DNA from: Tribonema minus
Lineage: Eukaryota; Sar; Xanthophyceae; Tribonematales; Tribonemataceae
Direction of reading: 5' to 3'
Assembly (NCBI GenBank): GCA_017506865.1
Contig: JAFCMP010000212.1
Location: 248,001 to 312,000, forward strand
Length of the DNA stretch: 64,000 nt
In this document: in pieces, positions 21,537 through 34,900 of the stretch
Position numbering within the stretch: position 1 is the stretch's first letter
Layout: each line of letters begins with the position of its first letter
Notes under the pieces: model-generated
The model's input: the letters and a program-made list of their open reading frames with translations, nothing else
Told to the model about the DNA's origin: nothing
Databases searched by the model: none
Made by a program: the position numbers and the translations under genes

Positions 21537-23897
21537 TTGAACGTAGTGGACGCATGGCTGCGCAGGGAAGCGGGTGCAGGCGGGGCAGGGGCTCGATTCG
21601 CAGAGCGATGCGCGCGCCTGACATCTCCGAGGGCTATGTTCAGGTTACTGCGCTACTGCGTGGTGCCTCGCATGACGTACTGCCTGCGCACCATTCCCAC
21701 TACGCAGACAGCGCCAGCCGCCAAGGAGTGGGATCGGGTCACGCAGTGGGTGCTTGAGCACTCAATGGGCCTGCAGCCACCAGGGCAGAACTGGCACCAG
21801 TTTGAGCAAAGTGGGGCCCACTTCCATCTGGCAGCACACGGCCCAGCCTTACAGCAAGCGCGACTCCCAACACGGCATGGCGGCCTTGGCATTACCAGCG
21901 CCTGCGACATCGCTGATGCTGCGTATGTGGCGGGCACGTTGCAAGCGCTGCAACCAGCACTCTCTGGATGGGCGGGGGTGCTGCAGCAGGCGGCTCCTCA
22001 AGCGGCGGCAGACGACGCTGCTGAGGATGCGGCAACACAAGCGGCACCGGCAGCAGCGGCAGCAGCACCAGCAGCATCAGCAGCGGCAACTGTTACAGCG
22101 GCAGCGGCGGTTGCCAGTGGAGGCGCGACCGCTCCGGCAGCGGCAACTGCATCAGCGGCAGGCCGCGCTTATGGCGCAGCCATTCCGGCAACACACGACG
22201 CAGCTGCCGCTGGATCAGGGGCCGCGGCGGCAGCACAGGCGGCACCAGCGGCAGCAGCAGCGGCGGCGCACGGCGCACCTACTCCGGCGGCAGCAGCGGC
22301 GGCGGCAGCAGCAGCTGCTCCAGCATCAGAAGCTGCTGCAGCAGCTGCAGCACATGTTGCACCTCAAGTGGCCGCGGCGGCATCACTAACTGCAGCATCA
22401 ACAGCAGCTGCTGCCGGCATAGGCAACACAGCTGCTCCAGGCCCTACTAGGGCTGCTGCAGCACCTGCAACAGGAGCAGCGTCGGCAGGCGGCGCCGCAA
22501 TCATGCCGGCTGCGACAGCGGCAATGGCGGCGGCAGCGGCCAATGCGGCAGGTGCTGCACCAACACCTGCGGCAGCAGCAACACCACTGGCAGCAGCAGC
22601 AACGGCAGGCGGCGCAGCTGCAGCACCAGCGCACGCACCAGCGGCAGCCGTCAATGCAGGCGCTGCGCGTTCCACACCAGCAATGCTACAAGGCGCAGCA
22701 GCAGCAGAGGTGGCGCGCCTGCCCCTCATGCGGACGATCGCCACAGCTGCAGCATCCCTACGTGCAGCAACAGGTGACAAGCTGGAACATACACTGCCAC
22801 CAGCGCTAACGCCACTGCAGCAGCAACCACCTACGCAGCAGCCGCCGCTGCGGCCGACAGCAGGTAGTGGCACTGGTGCGGAGGCTGTTTGCGTACTTGA
22901 CGCCAGTGCTCTGCAGTTGCAGTGTAGCCTGAAGCGCCCCAATCAGAGTGCGCTTGCAGATGCCGTCGCTACCGAGCTTGCAGATAAGATGGAGGCGGAC
23001 CTGCAACAGCTGCCGCAGGGCACGCAACGCACGCAAGCACTTGCTCGATACCGGTCGCAGCGCCACATGCACTCGATCGGCATGGCATTCCTCAACGAGC
23101 CCATGTACTCCACAACGGCTTCGTTCGACGGCCTATCCTGGCAACTGGCCGTCAAACGCGCCATCGGAGTAGAGGAACAGACGACAGGCTGCAAGCTGTG
23201 CGGGAAGTCGCCAGGCGGCACCCTGCATGCACGGCTATGTCAAGCGCCACGCGTCAAGGCGCACGACACCATCGTCCATAATAGCGTCAAGAGGGCCACG
23301 CAGCGCATCCTGCGGCAATACCTCAAAACGGGACTGGTGGACGAGGACTACACGCCGTTTCTGGGGTCCGCCGGGCCGCCGGGGACTCGCAGGATGGACA
23401 TCGTGCTGCCTGCCGACGCCTTCCCGGTGACCGGCTACGACGACCCGACACGCCACCTACCGCTCATGGTGGACGTTACCTGCTTCGAGGCACAGGTGGC
23501 GTCGCGGGCGGCGAAGACTGCAGCAGACCCTGAGCGATGCTGCCGCGACCAGGAGGCCGCCAAGACTACCCACTATTCTGGTCATTATGATCAGAATTGC
23601 TACAAACTTGCCACTTTGGCAATAGGGTCATTTGGCAGCATCGGGGAGCAGGGGCGGAAGCTGCTGGAGGCTGTGGCGACGGAGTATGCCAGCAGGATGT
23701 CAGTGCCCGGAGGAGCGCGCCCTAAAGCTCTCAAGGGCATCGCCCTGGCGCGCTTACGCTCGGCACTGTCGGCAGCGCTCCACATGGCGTACTCTGGCCG
23801 TGTCATGACACACATGGCAGAATCCAGGGGGGGGGGGCACATGGAGGAGGATGTAGGGGGGGACCCCGAGATGCCATTTGGCGGCGGTGGCGTTTGA
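21537..23897 (+). CDS. Family B retroelement protein, C-terminal part
   Basis: About 786 codons are open. The first ATG in frame is within the first part of the frame, and translation of this truncated copy is unlikely. The N-terminal 120 residues resemble the region after an RT palm (LLRYCVVPRMTYCLRTIP, then LPTRHGGLGI). Next is a roughly 330-residue Ala-rich tract from CAG/GCG-like repeats. The C-terminus has a zinc knuckle (CKLCGKSPGGTLHARLC), then VKRATQRILRQYL, MDIVLPAD and LMVDVTCFE, which look like the restriction-like endonuclease core. It shares architecture, not close sequence, with families A and C. Confidence 0.75.
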   Translation: MNVVDAWLRREAGAGGAGARFAERCARLTSPRAMFRLLRYCVVPRMTYCLRTIPTTQTAPAAKEWDRVTQWVLEHSMGLQPPGQNWHQFEQSGAHFHLAAHGPALQQARLPTRHGGLGITSACDIADAAYVAGTLQALQPALSGWAGVLQQAAPQAAADDAAEDAATQAAPAAAAAAPAASAAATVTAAAAVASGGATAPAAATASAAGRAYGAAIPATHDAAAAGSGAAAAAQAAPAAAAAAAHGAPTPAAAAAAAAAAAPASEAAAAAAAHVAPQVAAAASLTAASTAAAAGIGNTAAPGPTRAAAAPATGAASAGGAAIMPAATAAMAAAAANAAGAAPTPAAAATPLAAAATAGGAAAAPAHAPAAAVNAGAARSTPAMLQGAAAAEVARLPLMRTIATAAASLRAATGDKLEHTLPPALTPLQQQPPTQQPPLRPTAGSGTGAEAVCVLDASALQLQCSLKRPNQSALADAVATELADKMEADLQQLPQGTQRTQALARYRSQRHMHSIGMAFLNEPMYSTTASFDGLSWQLAVKRAIGVEEQTTGCKLCGKSPGGTLHARLCQAPRVKAHDTIVHNSVKRATQRILRQYLKTGLVDEDYTPFLGSAGPPGTRRMDIVLPADAFPVTGYDDPTRHLPLMVDVTCFEAQVASRAAKTAADPERCCRDQEAAKTTHYSGHYDQNCYKLATLAIGSFGSIGEQGRKLLEAVATEYASRMSVPGGARPKALKGIALARLRSALSAALHMAYSGRVMTHMAESRGGGHMEEDVGGDPEMPFGGGGV

Positions 23898-24010
23898 GTG
23901 GGTGTCGTTGCGACACTTTCAGACTGTCATACGACATGTAGATTCCTTACAGCTAGATGCCAATCATCTGGGCTTTTTCGCGCCCTGAGCGAGAATTAAT
24001 AAAAAGTACT
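21537..24010 (+). mobile_element. Non-LTR retrotransposon family B, 5'-truncated
   Basis: The open frame 21537-23897 encodes the C-terminal part of a retroelement protein. There is no RT palm, so the copy is 5'-truncated. The 3' UTR runs to gagaattaataaaaagtac (about 24010). Family members recognised by this tail are at 36470-37310 (minus) and 57640-57830 (plus). It lies between EMC3 and the Zn2Cys6-like gene. Confidence 0.82.
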
Positions 24011-25404
24011 ACTCACCAACAGAATATCATATTATCATAGTAAGTCTAGACGGTCCTTCCGGACTCCTCGGAGTCCAGACTGAGTGTAACATGCATATGA
24101 CGATACTATTTCAAAGTTTATAATCATTCTGTGTGAAATTGCATCATGCATACTCAGTAGCTACCTACTAGTAGGCTATGTGTAGTACTATACAACAGAA
24201 TCTGAATCGGACCTTATCTAGCAAGTGCGAGCTGAGTGATCTGATGGCAGATGGACTCCGAGTCACTGTTGACCAAATTGAATGCATCACCATCATGCCA
24301 GTCACTGTGGTTCTGATGCGGCAGTATTGATTCAATTTATTTCATTGTGTACTGTGACATCGTTTTTTAAATTTATTAATTATGATAATCGCTGAGGTCG
24401 CAACTTGAACATGCCCAGATGGCGGGTAATATCCATGAACTTGCAACTTGAACCACTGGCAGAATCTACATGTGTCGTCCTGAACATACCTATAAACTTC
24501 TACATAGTAGTATTACCGATTATTAGTAATACCATGCTATTACCTTGAAGTTCGTATGTACACAATGTCATGCTATTGTTTTCATGTGAGACGACTTTAA
24601 CTTGGAACTGTGCAACCGTTGACCGTAACGGTTGCGGTTACTAACCAACCTGAAGTGCAACAAATGAATTGAACTTCAATATTGATATGCTCTACCTCAG
24701 CAAGCCAGCCACCACCACAGTATTACTTAGAAGAAATTATGGCGACTTCAACATCAATAAACTAATAGTTATGATAGTATTAGTCTATCATAATGATAGA
24801 GATACTTCAAACGTGGGCTGATTGTTGGCGGTATACCCATGTCGCTTCCGGGTTGTTCGCTTTCATGCAATTAAGTCCCCGGGGCTGCCCGCCGCCGGCA
24901 TGAAGCCTTGAGAATTGTTGGCCGGTGACAGCCGTGTCGGCCCGAGCATGTGCAGACTTACCAGCCCGCGGGGGCTTCAAGCTGCCGGTTTGCACAGGTT
25001 TGCACAGCGGTGGGAGGAGCGCTGCGACCCCCGCGCCGATCATCAATGACGCGCGTAGTTCGCTCGCTGACCTGGCACGGCGTGCTCTCAAAAGCTCACT
25101 GATTTGCCCGTCTATCGCGTGGTGGTCCATATGCGTGGTGGTCCATATGATAGCACGGCCGCACGCGTGGACGAAAAAAAAGGTGCGCGACCAAGAGCGT
25201 ACTGACGTTAAATAACTTCAACCCTGCCGACGGGTCCAGCGGTGTGCATGCCCGGCCGTGACGCGGCCAGCAGTCCCCCGTAGCAAAGCCTTAGGCTGTC
25301 GCTGGCAATCCCCCAGCAACCTTTTCGGCGCTTTACACAAACCGTACTCAAGTTGGCTTTCAAGTTAAAATTTATCGATTAAGTTAGGGTGAACAAGTAA
25401 CAAC
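24011..25404. other. AT-richer intergenic region
   Basis: Contains a short palindrome (ggactcctcggagtcc near 24060), many AACTTGAA/ACTTCAA motifs and poly(A/T) tracts. No gene was supported. A first exon of the downstream Zn2Cys6-like gene may be hidden here or in 25405-25690. Confidence 0.5.
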
Positions 25405-25686
25405 ATGGCATTGCTGCCTGAATCATACGACAGTCACTGTCAATCTCCTTGTAGCAATCAGTTTGTCAAGCAAATTTTAAAGTCGTTCTGCAAGAAGGTC
25501 GATAGTTTGTGTGAAGACAACACAGTGTCGCTTAAAGTTCGCTTCATAATAAAAAAAGTGCCCTCAGACTGGAATCTGCATCATATGAAGCCTGGTGTTG
25601 ATATTTGCATAGGGTGCGGAACCCGCAAAGGTCACGCCGTCGGAATGTTATTCTGGAAACCACGCACGATCATCATGATGTCCCTG
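25405..25686 (+). CDS. Unassigned short ORF, possible upstream exon
   Basis: An ATG-started frame of 94 codons precedes the Zn2Cys6-like exon by about 250 bp. It contains CIGCGTRK followed by a possible donor (AAAG then GTCACG). C-x2-C at this point would supply the first two cysteines of a Zn2Cys6 cluster. However, the splice phase (1) does not match the next exon (2), so the join fails by one base as I read it. It could be a separate gene, a decayed exon, or chance. Confidence 0.3.
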
Positions 25687-25933
25687 TAACCGGTGGTCGA
25701 CCTTCAAGCTGCATTTGCGCTTCAAGAAGTTCTGAAACTGCAGTTACAGCTCGATCACGTGAGACCGTCCTCGCACTGCAACTGGAGCGGCACCAAGCAC
25801 GACCTGCAGACTGAGTTCTGCAACTATCACTTCTGACGCATGAATTTAGAGTCAGCATCATCATCAGCGTCATGATCATCATGATGTCATTATGATCAAA
25901 ACATCCATGCAACTTCAACCCTCCCCCCTGCAG

Positions 25934-28900
25934 GAAGCGGCGATGCACTGGCACAAACCACTGCGACCTCTGCGCCACCAGGGGGAAGGTGTGCAAGTAC
26001 AGCATGTGCGGCAAGCGCGGCCCCAAGCCCAAATCCACGGACACGACGGCGACAACCGCCGCTGCCGCCGCCGCTGCCAACGACGCAGTCGCCAACGACG
26101 GCAGCAGCAGCAGCGGCAGCCGCAGCGCGCCCGCCAAAAACGCGACGGCGCTGGTGCGCAAGCGGCGGCGGCGGCAGCAGCCTGAGCGCCCAGCAGGTGC
26201 TGCCGCCGCCGCCGCCGCTACAGCTGCTGTGGCGGCGGCGGCGGCAGCGCTCACGCTGCCCGACCACCCGCGGCTGCACACGGGCCAGGTGCTTCAAGTT
26301 GGCCTGCAGGAGCTGCGCTACCTGCAGAACTACCTGCTCGCGTTCTCCGCCACGGGCGTCGCACTGGAGGCCGACGTGCAGCGCGCCGCCATGCACCCCA
26401 TGACGCACGGCAACGGCGACGCTGACGGCGTCGGAAGCGCTGGCGGCGGCAGCAGCGGCGCGCTGTCAAGAACGGCAGCAGCAGCGGCGGCCGCGCGCAG
26501 GGGGGCGGGGGGGGCGCGGGCCAACTTGTAGGCCCGAGGCAGCGGCCACGCTGCGTCAGCCATCACGTGGGCCGCAAATAAGAGCATGATGTGGCTGGCG
26601 GTGGCGTCGGGCGCGGCGATGAGCGCGCCGGTGCGGCAGGAGGAGGTGGCGGCGTACATGGCGTGCGCGTACGCGGCGCTGGACGGGTGCGGCGAGGAGC
26701 CCGTGCTGCCGCTGCTGCGCGCATACGTCATGATGGCAATCACGCACGCCATGCTGGAGGACTACGCCGGGTGAGGTTTGAGCGCTGCACCCACAGTGAC
26801 TGCTGCTGAGCACTGCGGCTCTTGGCGCTGCTGCAGTGCACGCTTACATTGTGACGTCACGTTTGAGCGCTGCCGCAGCGTCCATCGCTGCGGAGCACTC
26901 AGGCTGCTGCTGTAACAGTTGATCATGATGCTGCTACATCATCAAGCCGGTGTCGCACGCCAACTTGGAGTATTATGCCGGGTGAGTTGAGCGCTGCGAC
27001 CTCACTTGGTGCTGCCGAGCGCTGTCGCGACGCTGCCGCAACGGCTGCTCAACTTGAGGTTCAAGTTGTAGCGCTTTCTGATGCACCACCTCTTGCTTGC
27101 GAGCAGCCATCACTGACAGGCATTCACTGATTCAAAAATTAGTGATCGTAATGATGATAGGGCGCCTGGAGGTGGCCAACTTCAAGTTGAGACTAATAGT
27201 ACTACATACTATATAGAACCTCAAGTTGCATCTGATGCGAACACCGTCTTGTATTTCACCAGGCTGAGCCTTGTCGGCACCTGGTCCACACACTAGACGT
27301 GAAATTGCTGAGTGCATTCTGAATGTGAAAATACACAAGTACCATGCTGTGGCACAAACTTGAACTGCAACAGCTACTATAGTATTGGTGCATCAATAAA
27401 TATGGCATTCAATTTGCCGTTGGCCACACTGCCAGACTGAGTGGCCATCATGATGCATACAAATCTTGCCATTGCTCCAGCCTGCCTGAGCTCGTAATGA
27501 CGGGCTGCCATTGCCATGTAACCTTAGTAAGGCTTAAGCTTTAAGTTAATGATTATCATAACCTGCTAGTAGCCGTACCCTAATTTATAAGCAGCTCAAT
27601 GACCCGTATACCTGCCAGTGCTACTAGTAAGAGAACTATGTGTCATGAGCAGTAACAACCGCACTCAATAATTGCAACCCCTTTGATTCTGAGTTTTACT
27701 ATTAGTAAGTACTACCGTACTGACAGTAGTACTTCGGAATCCCCAGGCTGCAGCTGATGATCAGGCCGCATTGCGATACTATCATCTGTAAGTTGCCGAG
27801 TCCTAGCGGCCCGGGGTGCAGTCACTGAGGTGGGTTCAATTTGCACTTGACAGTAACTGTTGCTCCAAGTTGCATGTCAGAACTTCAGCGTTGAATGCAT
27901 GCGTGCCATCTCAGAGTCTATGCCACAGGCTGTTGGCCTACTACTACTAGTAGTACCTATAGTATACTATCACCGCGCAATGATTCTGCACTGAGGGCCA
28001 TGGCAGCTTCAAGTTGAACTTAAAGTTATCGCTGCACGTTCATCCAGAGTCCCTGGTCCTCACCACACCACTTCAAAGTTTGCGTACATTGCCTGACATT
28101 GTGACAATGCATGCGTGCCTGTCGCCGCTGCCCCTGTGCTGCAGGCTGTTTGCCTACTACCACCGCGCCATGAACGTGGCACGCGCCATACTGCACGCGC
28201 GCACGGCTGAGGGCCACGTCAGCAGCGCCGACGCAGGCACAGGCGTCTCAAGCGGCGACTCGGTTGTCGCCGACATCGATCATGACGCAGTTGTGGTTTT
28301 GGAGGTGCGTCACTGACAACTGCAAGTACTTCCAGTTGCAGCGCTAAAGGCCGTGTCAGCTCCGCGGGGGCCGGGCCTCAAAGGATGCCATCAGTCACTG
28401 TGATTGTGCTCAGCATTAATGATGACATGTGAGTGCTGGAGGTGCTGGTTCACAATGTCATCTGCCAGTCTTATTTCAGCTTGCATTGTTGCTGACATCT
28501 TCAAGTCTTACTTCAACTTGCATTGTTGCTCTCCTTCACACACACAGGTCCTACGCGTCAGCAGATTATTTGCCATGGCGTATGTCGAAAGCGATCGTTT
28601 TGCCGAGCGGTTCGTGCGGCACCGTCTCCTCACCACCTTCCAGCGGTAGGTGCCTCTAAATCTGTTGCAGGTGCTTACCAGTGATAAAGTAATATGCAAA
28701 GCTGAATATACATGGAAACTTGAAGTTACCATTCGTTCGCCACCGTCTCCTCACCACCTTCCAGCGGTAGGTGCCCTCTCACCCTGTTTTATACCTTTGC
28801 AATGTGCCATCTGAACATACCTGCTATCATAATGTAAGAAAGTGTCTGATTCAAGTTGGCGCAGATGAAATCATTGATACATCAACAACTTGAAGGTGGG

Positions 28901-31900
28901 GATAGGGTCAGGGTTAAAGGTACCGTAACGGTACCTTCATGCTGTGCGCTCTGTCATCATGGCTCTTGCATGATAGCATCGCAAAATGGCATGATCACCG
29001 TGATGTCAAGCGTTTATGTGTCACACGGTGTGTGTGGGGGGGGGGTACACTCAAACAAACAATACGAGCGGATACACTACAATAAGCCACCAGTGGTGTG
29101 CCAGTACTGCCAGTGCGTTCCACTTTGAGCCATTTCTATTGCATTCAGAAGGGTGAAACTAGCATGGTGCGGTTTGCACACGTTGTAGGGTGTACGTATG
29201 GACTTGTATTTATAAAGGCCCAAGGGAGGCCGGGTTGCCTATGCAATCGAAAAGCTTGCGTCAACGCAGCAGCCTAGTCTGCGCTGTGCCCTAGGAGTTT
29301 GGATACCGGCGCCGCAACACAGCCCAGCATTCGCGCTCCACGTGTGTATGCCATGACGCGCTCCGCCAACTCCCGCGCCAGCGATATGCTCAGCTCAATG
29401 TGGATCTGACGCTTAGCTAACCCGGCCTTGCGTAACACATCTGCCTTCCCCCCCCCTGAGCACAGTGCTGAGTGCATTGCCAACTCCTTAACAAAAAGGC
29501 TTGTCTGCTTGCCCAGCCGTCCGTACGACTCCTGCATGAATGGCACAAAAGCCCAAGATGACGTCAAGGTGCCGGTGTGGTGCTTGACCTTCGCGTCCTC
29601 CCCCACCCCAGCAGCATAGCCGTCCGTGTTCGAGGCATTTGTTTTGCCTGTCAGGTACGAGCTCGCTGTGGGTGCGCGCACACTTGTGTCTAGCACTATT
29701 CCCTTGTTACGGTATGCACTGCTAAAGTGCAGACACCCTGGGTCAATGACTGTGTCCGCCCGATACCCCGGTACCTTGAAGACGCTAGCGTCCTCATTGC
29801 GGACAATAGAGACATGGTGCTGTCTCAAGATGCGCTGTAGGCACCGCTTTTGGGCAGTGTGTGTCGCGTTGTGCCCCCGTATGTGCTGGCTGGGGCAGCT
29901 GATCGCATGCGTGGAGGTGGGGCTCACGTCACTGCACCGCCATGGGCACACCTCGCCCTGTATGCCCCACCCGTCTATAAAGATCGCAACCATAATCATC
30001 GTGGCTGCTGCCATACTGGACATGGGCGCCGCACCCGGGCGGTCATTGGCAGCGGGTGGCACGCTCATCCACGCCATTGCCCCGGACGCACGCTGGCTGC
30101 GCAGCTGCGCCAGGACCCGCGCGCTAGCCTGTTGGCGGCGGCGGCTGGTGTCACGCAAGTCACCAATAAGTGTAGCCTGCGTCGGCTTGCCCACGGCACC
30201 AGCCGAGGCAGCCTCTAGGTCCTCCACCAGGCAGTCCTCGTATTGACGTCGAAGAACATTTGAAAGGCCGGCTTGTAGTCCGTGCGTGAAGTGACCGCGC
30301 CGGCGGCGGGGCACTACCTTTCTGCAGATCTCGTCAGCATAGGCCTCCCAGTCGTCGTCGTCGTCCTCCTGCCCGCCGCTGCAGCTGCTTTCTTCCGCGC
30401 TAGTTTGTGTTTTAGCGGGCGTGGAAGAGGCAGCCGCGGCAGCGGCTTGAGGGCCAGGTACGGTCGCCGCCGCAGCGGCCGCCTCGGCGCCAGGCACAAT
30501 GCCGTGGGTGTGTGGGGCTGGCTCAGTGGTCCCCGTCTCCGTGACGGCAGTTGCGGCGTAGATCGCTTGCACCGCAGTGGGGAGCGTCGACGCTGCGGCC
30601 GTTGTATCCGCTGCCCACCGTAGCAACGATGCTGGGAGCTGCTCGGCCACAGCTGTGCGTGATTTTTCGCCGCCATCAGCTGTCAGCGCTCGCGTAGAGC
30701 GTCGCACGGCCTCGATGATTGGCGGCAGTCCCTGGTCCTCGCGTATTGCGCATGAGTGCTGCGCGAACCAGGTGACTGCGCCGTGTTCGTCAGTGCCGAG
30801 CCTCAGGGCCCCTGCTGCCACAGTGGCATGAATTATTGCAGGCCGCAGTGTTGTGCATGCCTGGGCCGTGTATGCGGCTGGTGCCAGTAGCCCCAAAAGC
30901 GGCATGCCCAGACCGCCTCGTCGCTCCGGCAACCGTGACGCCCGCAGTGGCACTGCGATGTCCGTGAGTTCTGGCGGGCCCAAGCGCGGCAATACCAGCA
31001 CGCTGCCACTGCTGGCTACCTCATTGTCACCAGCAGTGCAGGCGGCCAGCAGGTGTGACTTCATGACTGCCGCGGTAGCGCAGCCGTGCAGGTGCAGCAT
31101 GCGTTCAAGCGTCCATGCACAGAACCCGTCAAATGCGTGCAGCCATGTCTCACTCAAAGCCGTGTCAACGACCCGAGCTAAGAAGCCCATGCGCTTCGTC
31201 AGTGACCTGCGCAGAATGAACTGTGCTGCCTGTAGGTGATGCCGCGCCATCCCAGCTAGCTGCCACGACAATCGCCATGTCCCTGCGTCAACAAGATGCT
31301 TGCTCATGGCAGCATGCACATAGGCTGGGTGCCCTACCGGTACCCCGACCGACGTAAAGCCCTGACTGGATTCTGGCATGGTGGCGTCCACAAACGGTAT
31401 GTCAAGGGCGCGCAGGCGTGCTCTGGCCGCTTCATCAAACACTGTGCCGCGCATGGCAATGGCCAGCGACTTGTCTGGTCGAACGCGTAGGCCCCCTGCC
31501 GCAAGCCGACGGATCACCTCTGCCACCCCAGCGGCCGCTGCATCGTCGAAGTAGGCAGCTTGCAGCACGTTGAGGTCATCCAGGAAAGCGCAGTGCGGGG
31601 CTGGCGGTTCCGCTGTGCTGTGGCCGTAGGCCGGCATACTGCCGGGCGTCGCACTCACTCCATCAGGGTGTACTCTGTGGCATGCATTGGTGCTGATCAT
31701 GAGCATTCACAACTTATGTGCTACTTCAGAAGAACCCGTGCAATCTCCTTAGCGTAGAGTATCAACATCAATGCATTTGGGTGCCACAGTGTCTCTTGCA
31801 TGTCTAGCTGTGCCTAACACTCTGTAGTTGTGACACTACAAGGAAAAAGTAATACGTTGTGCAACGAGGTGTACTGCGTCGCAAAATGGCATTTTGAGTG

Positions 31901-34900
31901 AAATTCTTGACATTCAATGCCAACCAGCATCGCATTCCTTTGCGGTTGCTCAAGCACGTTGTTGTAACAACATCGCACTGCACGGGCCCGAGTATCCATG
32001 TGCCACATGCCCATATATACATATATAAGCCACATGCCAGTGGTGTTGGCCTAGCGTCACAGTCTCTCACGACTCACATAACGCGCCCCTCCCCCAGGAT
32101 TGCTCCAAACCCCGATGAATTCCAACACATAGGCCAGGGAACACCTGGCATGCTGTTCATCACTTTCAGCCCCAGCATAGAGGGCCTGCCCGATCTGCCC
32201 GCACAAGCGGCAGTGGAGGAGCAGCGACCAGGGTCTGCATCAGGGACTGCCAAGGTGAAGTTTGTGGTAACTTCAAGTTGAACTCTGGCAAATGTTGACT
32301 GGCACATATTAAGCTGCACTCGAGCAAGCGACTAGGTTCTGCGTCACGGAATGCCATGGTGACGTTTTGTGGTTACCTCGAGTTGAATTTGGGCAAATGT
32401 TGATGTGGCACGCGCTGATGTCAAGCTGCACATGAGAGAGGAGTCCGGATGATGGTTCATGGTACATCTTGTTGAAGTAGGTATCACTGCGCGCGACGCT
32501 GCCGTGTCAATCATGGTGCGCATGCGCACGGGCATCGCAGCCGTCACATTGTGACTGGCACATATCTCTCGTGCCGCTGTTACATTGTGTTACATTACCA
32601 GGGCATGGTCGGCGCTTACACACTTCACCGCGGCCTTGCTCTGCTGTGCCAAAGTTCAACTTTGAAGTAGAGCTTTGCGCCTGTGTATAGTTCATGCGGC
32701 CACCACACACAGTATTGATTCAATTTGACCTTGCCTTCATTGTGCGCATGCGCTGAATGAGCCCAACGCGCTTGACAAACTTTAACCTAGCAGCTCGCAC
32801 TTGCTCATGCAAGTATATAAATGTATTCATGTGTTAAATCACTTCCAAAGTTCTTGTTGAGTACAAGAAATGCAACGTTTTTTAACAAATGAATGTAATG
32901 TTTTTTAACAAATGAATGTAATAGTATCTACGTATAAGTGCCGTGTCCAGAGCACCACCCACTGTCACGCATTCACACCAGATAACAACCTTGCCACACT
33001 GTTGCACTTCACACACTCGCCAACGCGCCTCACAAAGTGTGGCGGCGACAACCCCCTCAACAGTGAAATGTCACTGCTCGCTGCCACATGCGCCCAATGT
33101 CGCGCAGCCAGCCTCTGTATCGCGCGCGCTGCGTGAGCTGGGACTGGCGGACACGTCGCGAACGGAGAGCCTCGTTCACGCCTCGACACAGGAGGGCACG
33201 CGCGCGCTCCCTATGGTGTTCAGCCTCGACCATCGCGTCATGCAGGTGACGGAGAGCATGTACAGTATTGCTACATGCGACGCTTCTCAAGAATGAGAGC
33301 GCAGCGCCCATTGCTGAGAGGTTCTGGTGGCTACACCATGGCAGAGACAAATCTGACAACATCTTGTCTTTGGACCGCGACCCTGACAGTTTCAGCAGTT
33401 TTCTGAAGTAGTTGCCTGCGCCCAACTGGAACTTGAAGTTCTTGTTGGGCAGCCTTAAGCATCCGATTCGCCTTGACTCACTCTCCAACTAAGTGTGTAA
33501 AGAAGTCATAATTTCTTATGAAGGAAAACGGAACATCTTAGCAGCAAGTTGAAGAGTTCACTGCCACCCTGCAGCGCCTGCAGATCCAGTGTGACAACAG
33601 CATGACGCTGTCCTTTGCGTACCTACCGTATGGTATCGTGCAGGAGCTCAACCCCAAGCCCTAACCCTACGTGATGTCATGCACAGCGAAAATGCACCAC
33701 ATGCCATTGCTGGGCTACCTTATCATGGCCCGCCAACCTGGGGTGCACTGCGCTGTATGCCGTTTCGCATACGCTCGAACAACTGCCTTCGCTTGTAGAA
33801 TGTAAAGCACTTGCATACCCTTGACCTAGCAAAGAGGCACCGGCAACACCCATGTGCTCTATGTAGTGTTCCCCCTGTCTTCCACATCTAAATTTGTCTC
33901 ACACTGCCACTGTCACTTTTGCCACCGCCGCCACCCTCCCAGGTGATGCACATTGTGAACACCACGCCATTCCTGGGCAGCCTGGCAGCAGCACGCGAAG
34001 CCGGGGCGCGCGTGCAGCGTATCGTCGCGCGTCTCGCAGCAGGCCTTGGCGGTGATTTCATGACACGACCCAGCTTCATGCAGCTGGCCCTGGGCTACAT
34101 GATCCTCTTCCTGAGGCTGCTGTGCTGCGATGAGGTGTGTGGCAGCGATCAGCACAGGCCCTAGTTAGCTCCAACCCCTTAACCCTACGTTATAGTGGTC
34201 CTTGATGATCTGGAAAAGCAGGCCTGGCCCTAGGCTGCTGGGGTTTTGGAACCCTATGATAATTGTACAACTGGAGGATGTGAAATTGAGCACGCTTTAA
34301 CGGTCGTTTTGCAGCTGCACTATAGGAATGTGCGCGACAATTCTCCACAAGGTAGAGCACACACTCTATACATGTCAATATAAATGCGTGTCCACGTCTG
34401 CGCTTTGCAGCGTGTACAGCGACTTAACCCTAACCCTAACCCGAACCCTAACCCTATGATGTAAGAGCGGGTACGTCCCGCCAGCCCCACCGCCCTTAGT
34501 ATACTGTGACCAGTCTTATATCGTTACTGGGCTTAACCAGGGTTAGGGCAAACCTAGGCTAATCCTATCCCTACCATCAGGGTTTATGGTAAACAAGTAG
34601 AGTTGGAGCACCTAGGAGTTGAAGTGGGTTTCAATGAAGCCGAAACAACCGCACAGCAGCTGTGGCTGCGGTGCCGAGCGCATGTTGTTGTTATGAGGGG
34701 GTTGCTTCTGAAGGTAATGGCACACATCTCCGCCGGTGTGCATCGACCGTGAAGCGGCTGGTGGTAGGTGGGCACGATATAGGGAAGAGCGGCCAGCCCT
34801 TGGGTTGGGGTTAGGGTTAGGGTTAGGCACCAAACCGCTCTTATATCGACCTGATCCGAGTTCAGCCATCAGACCGCTCTCATACAGTGCTCTTAATGTA

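Noticed and set aside
21754-22942. Gln/Arg-rich and Cys-rich frames over the Ala-rich tract of element B
   Set aside because: They are alternative-frame readings of CAG/GCG-type repeats, not genes.
30000-31250. Plus-strand frames opposite element C
   Set aside because: Shadows of the family C protein frame, without recognisable motifs.
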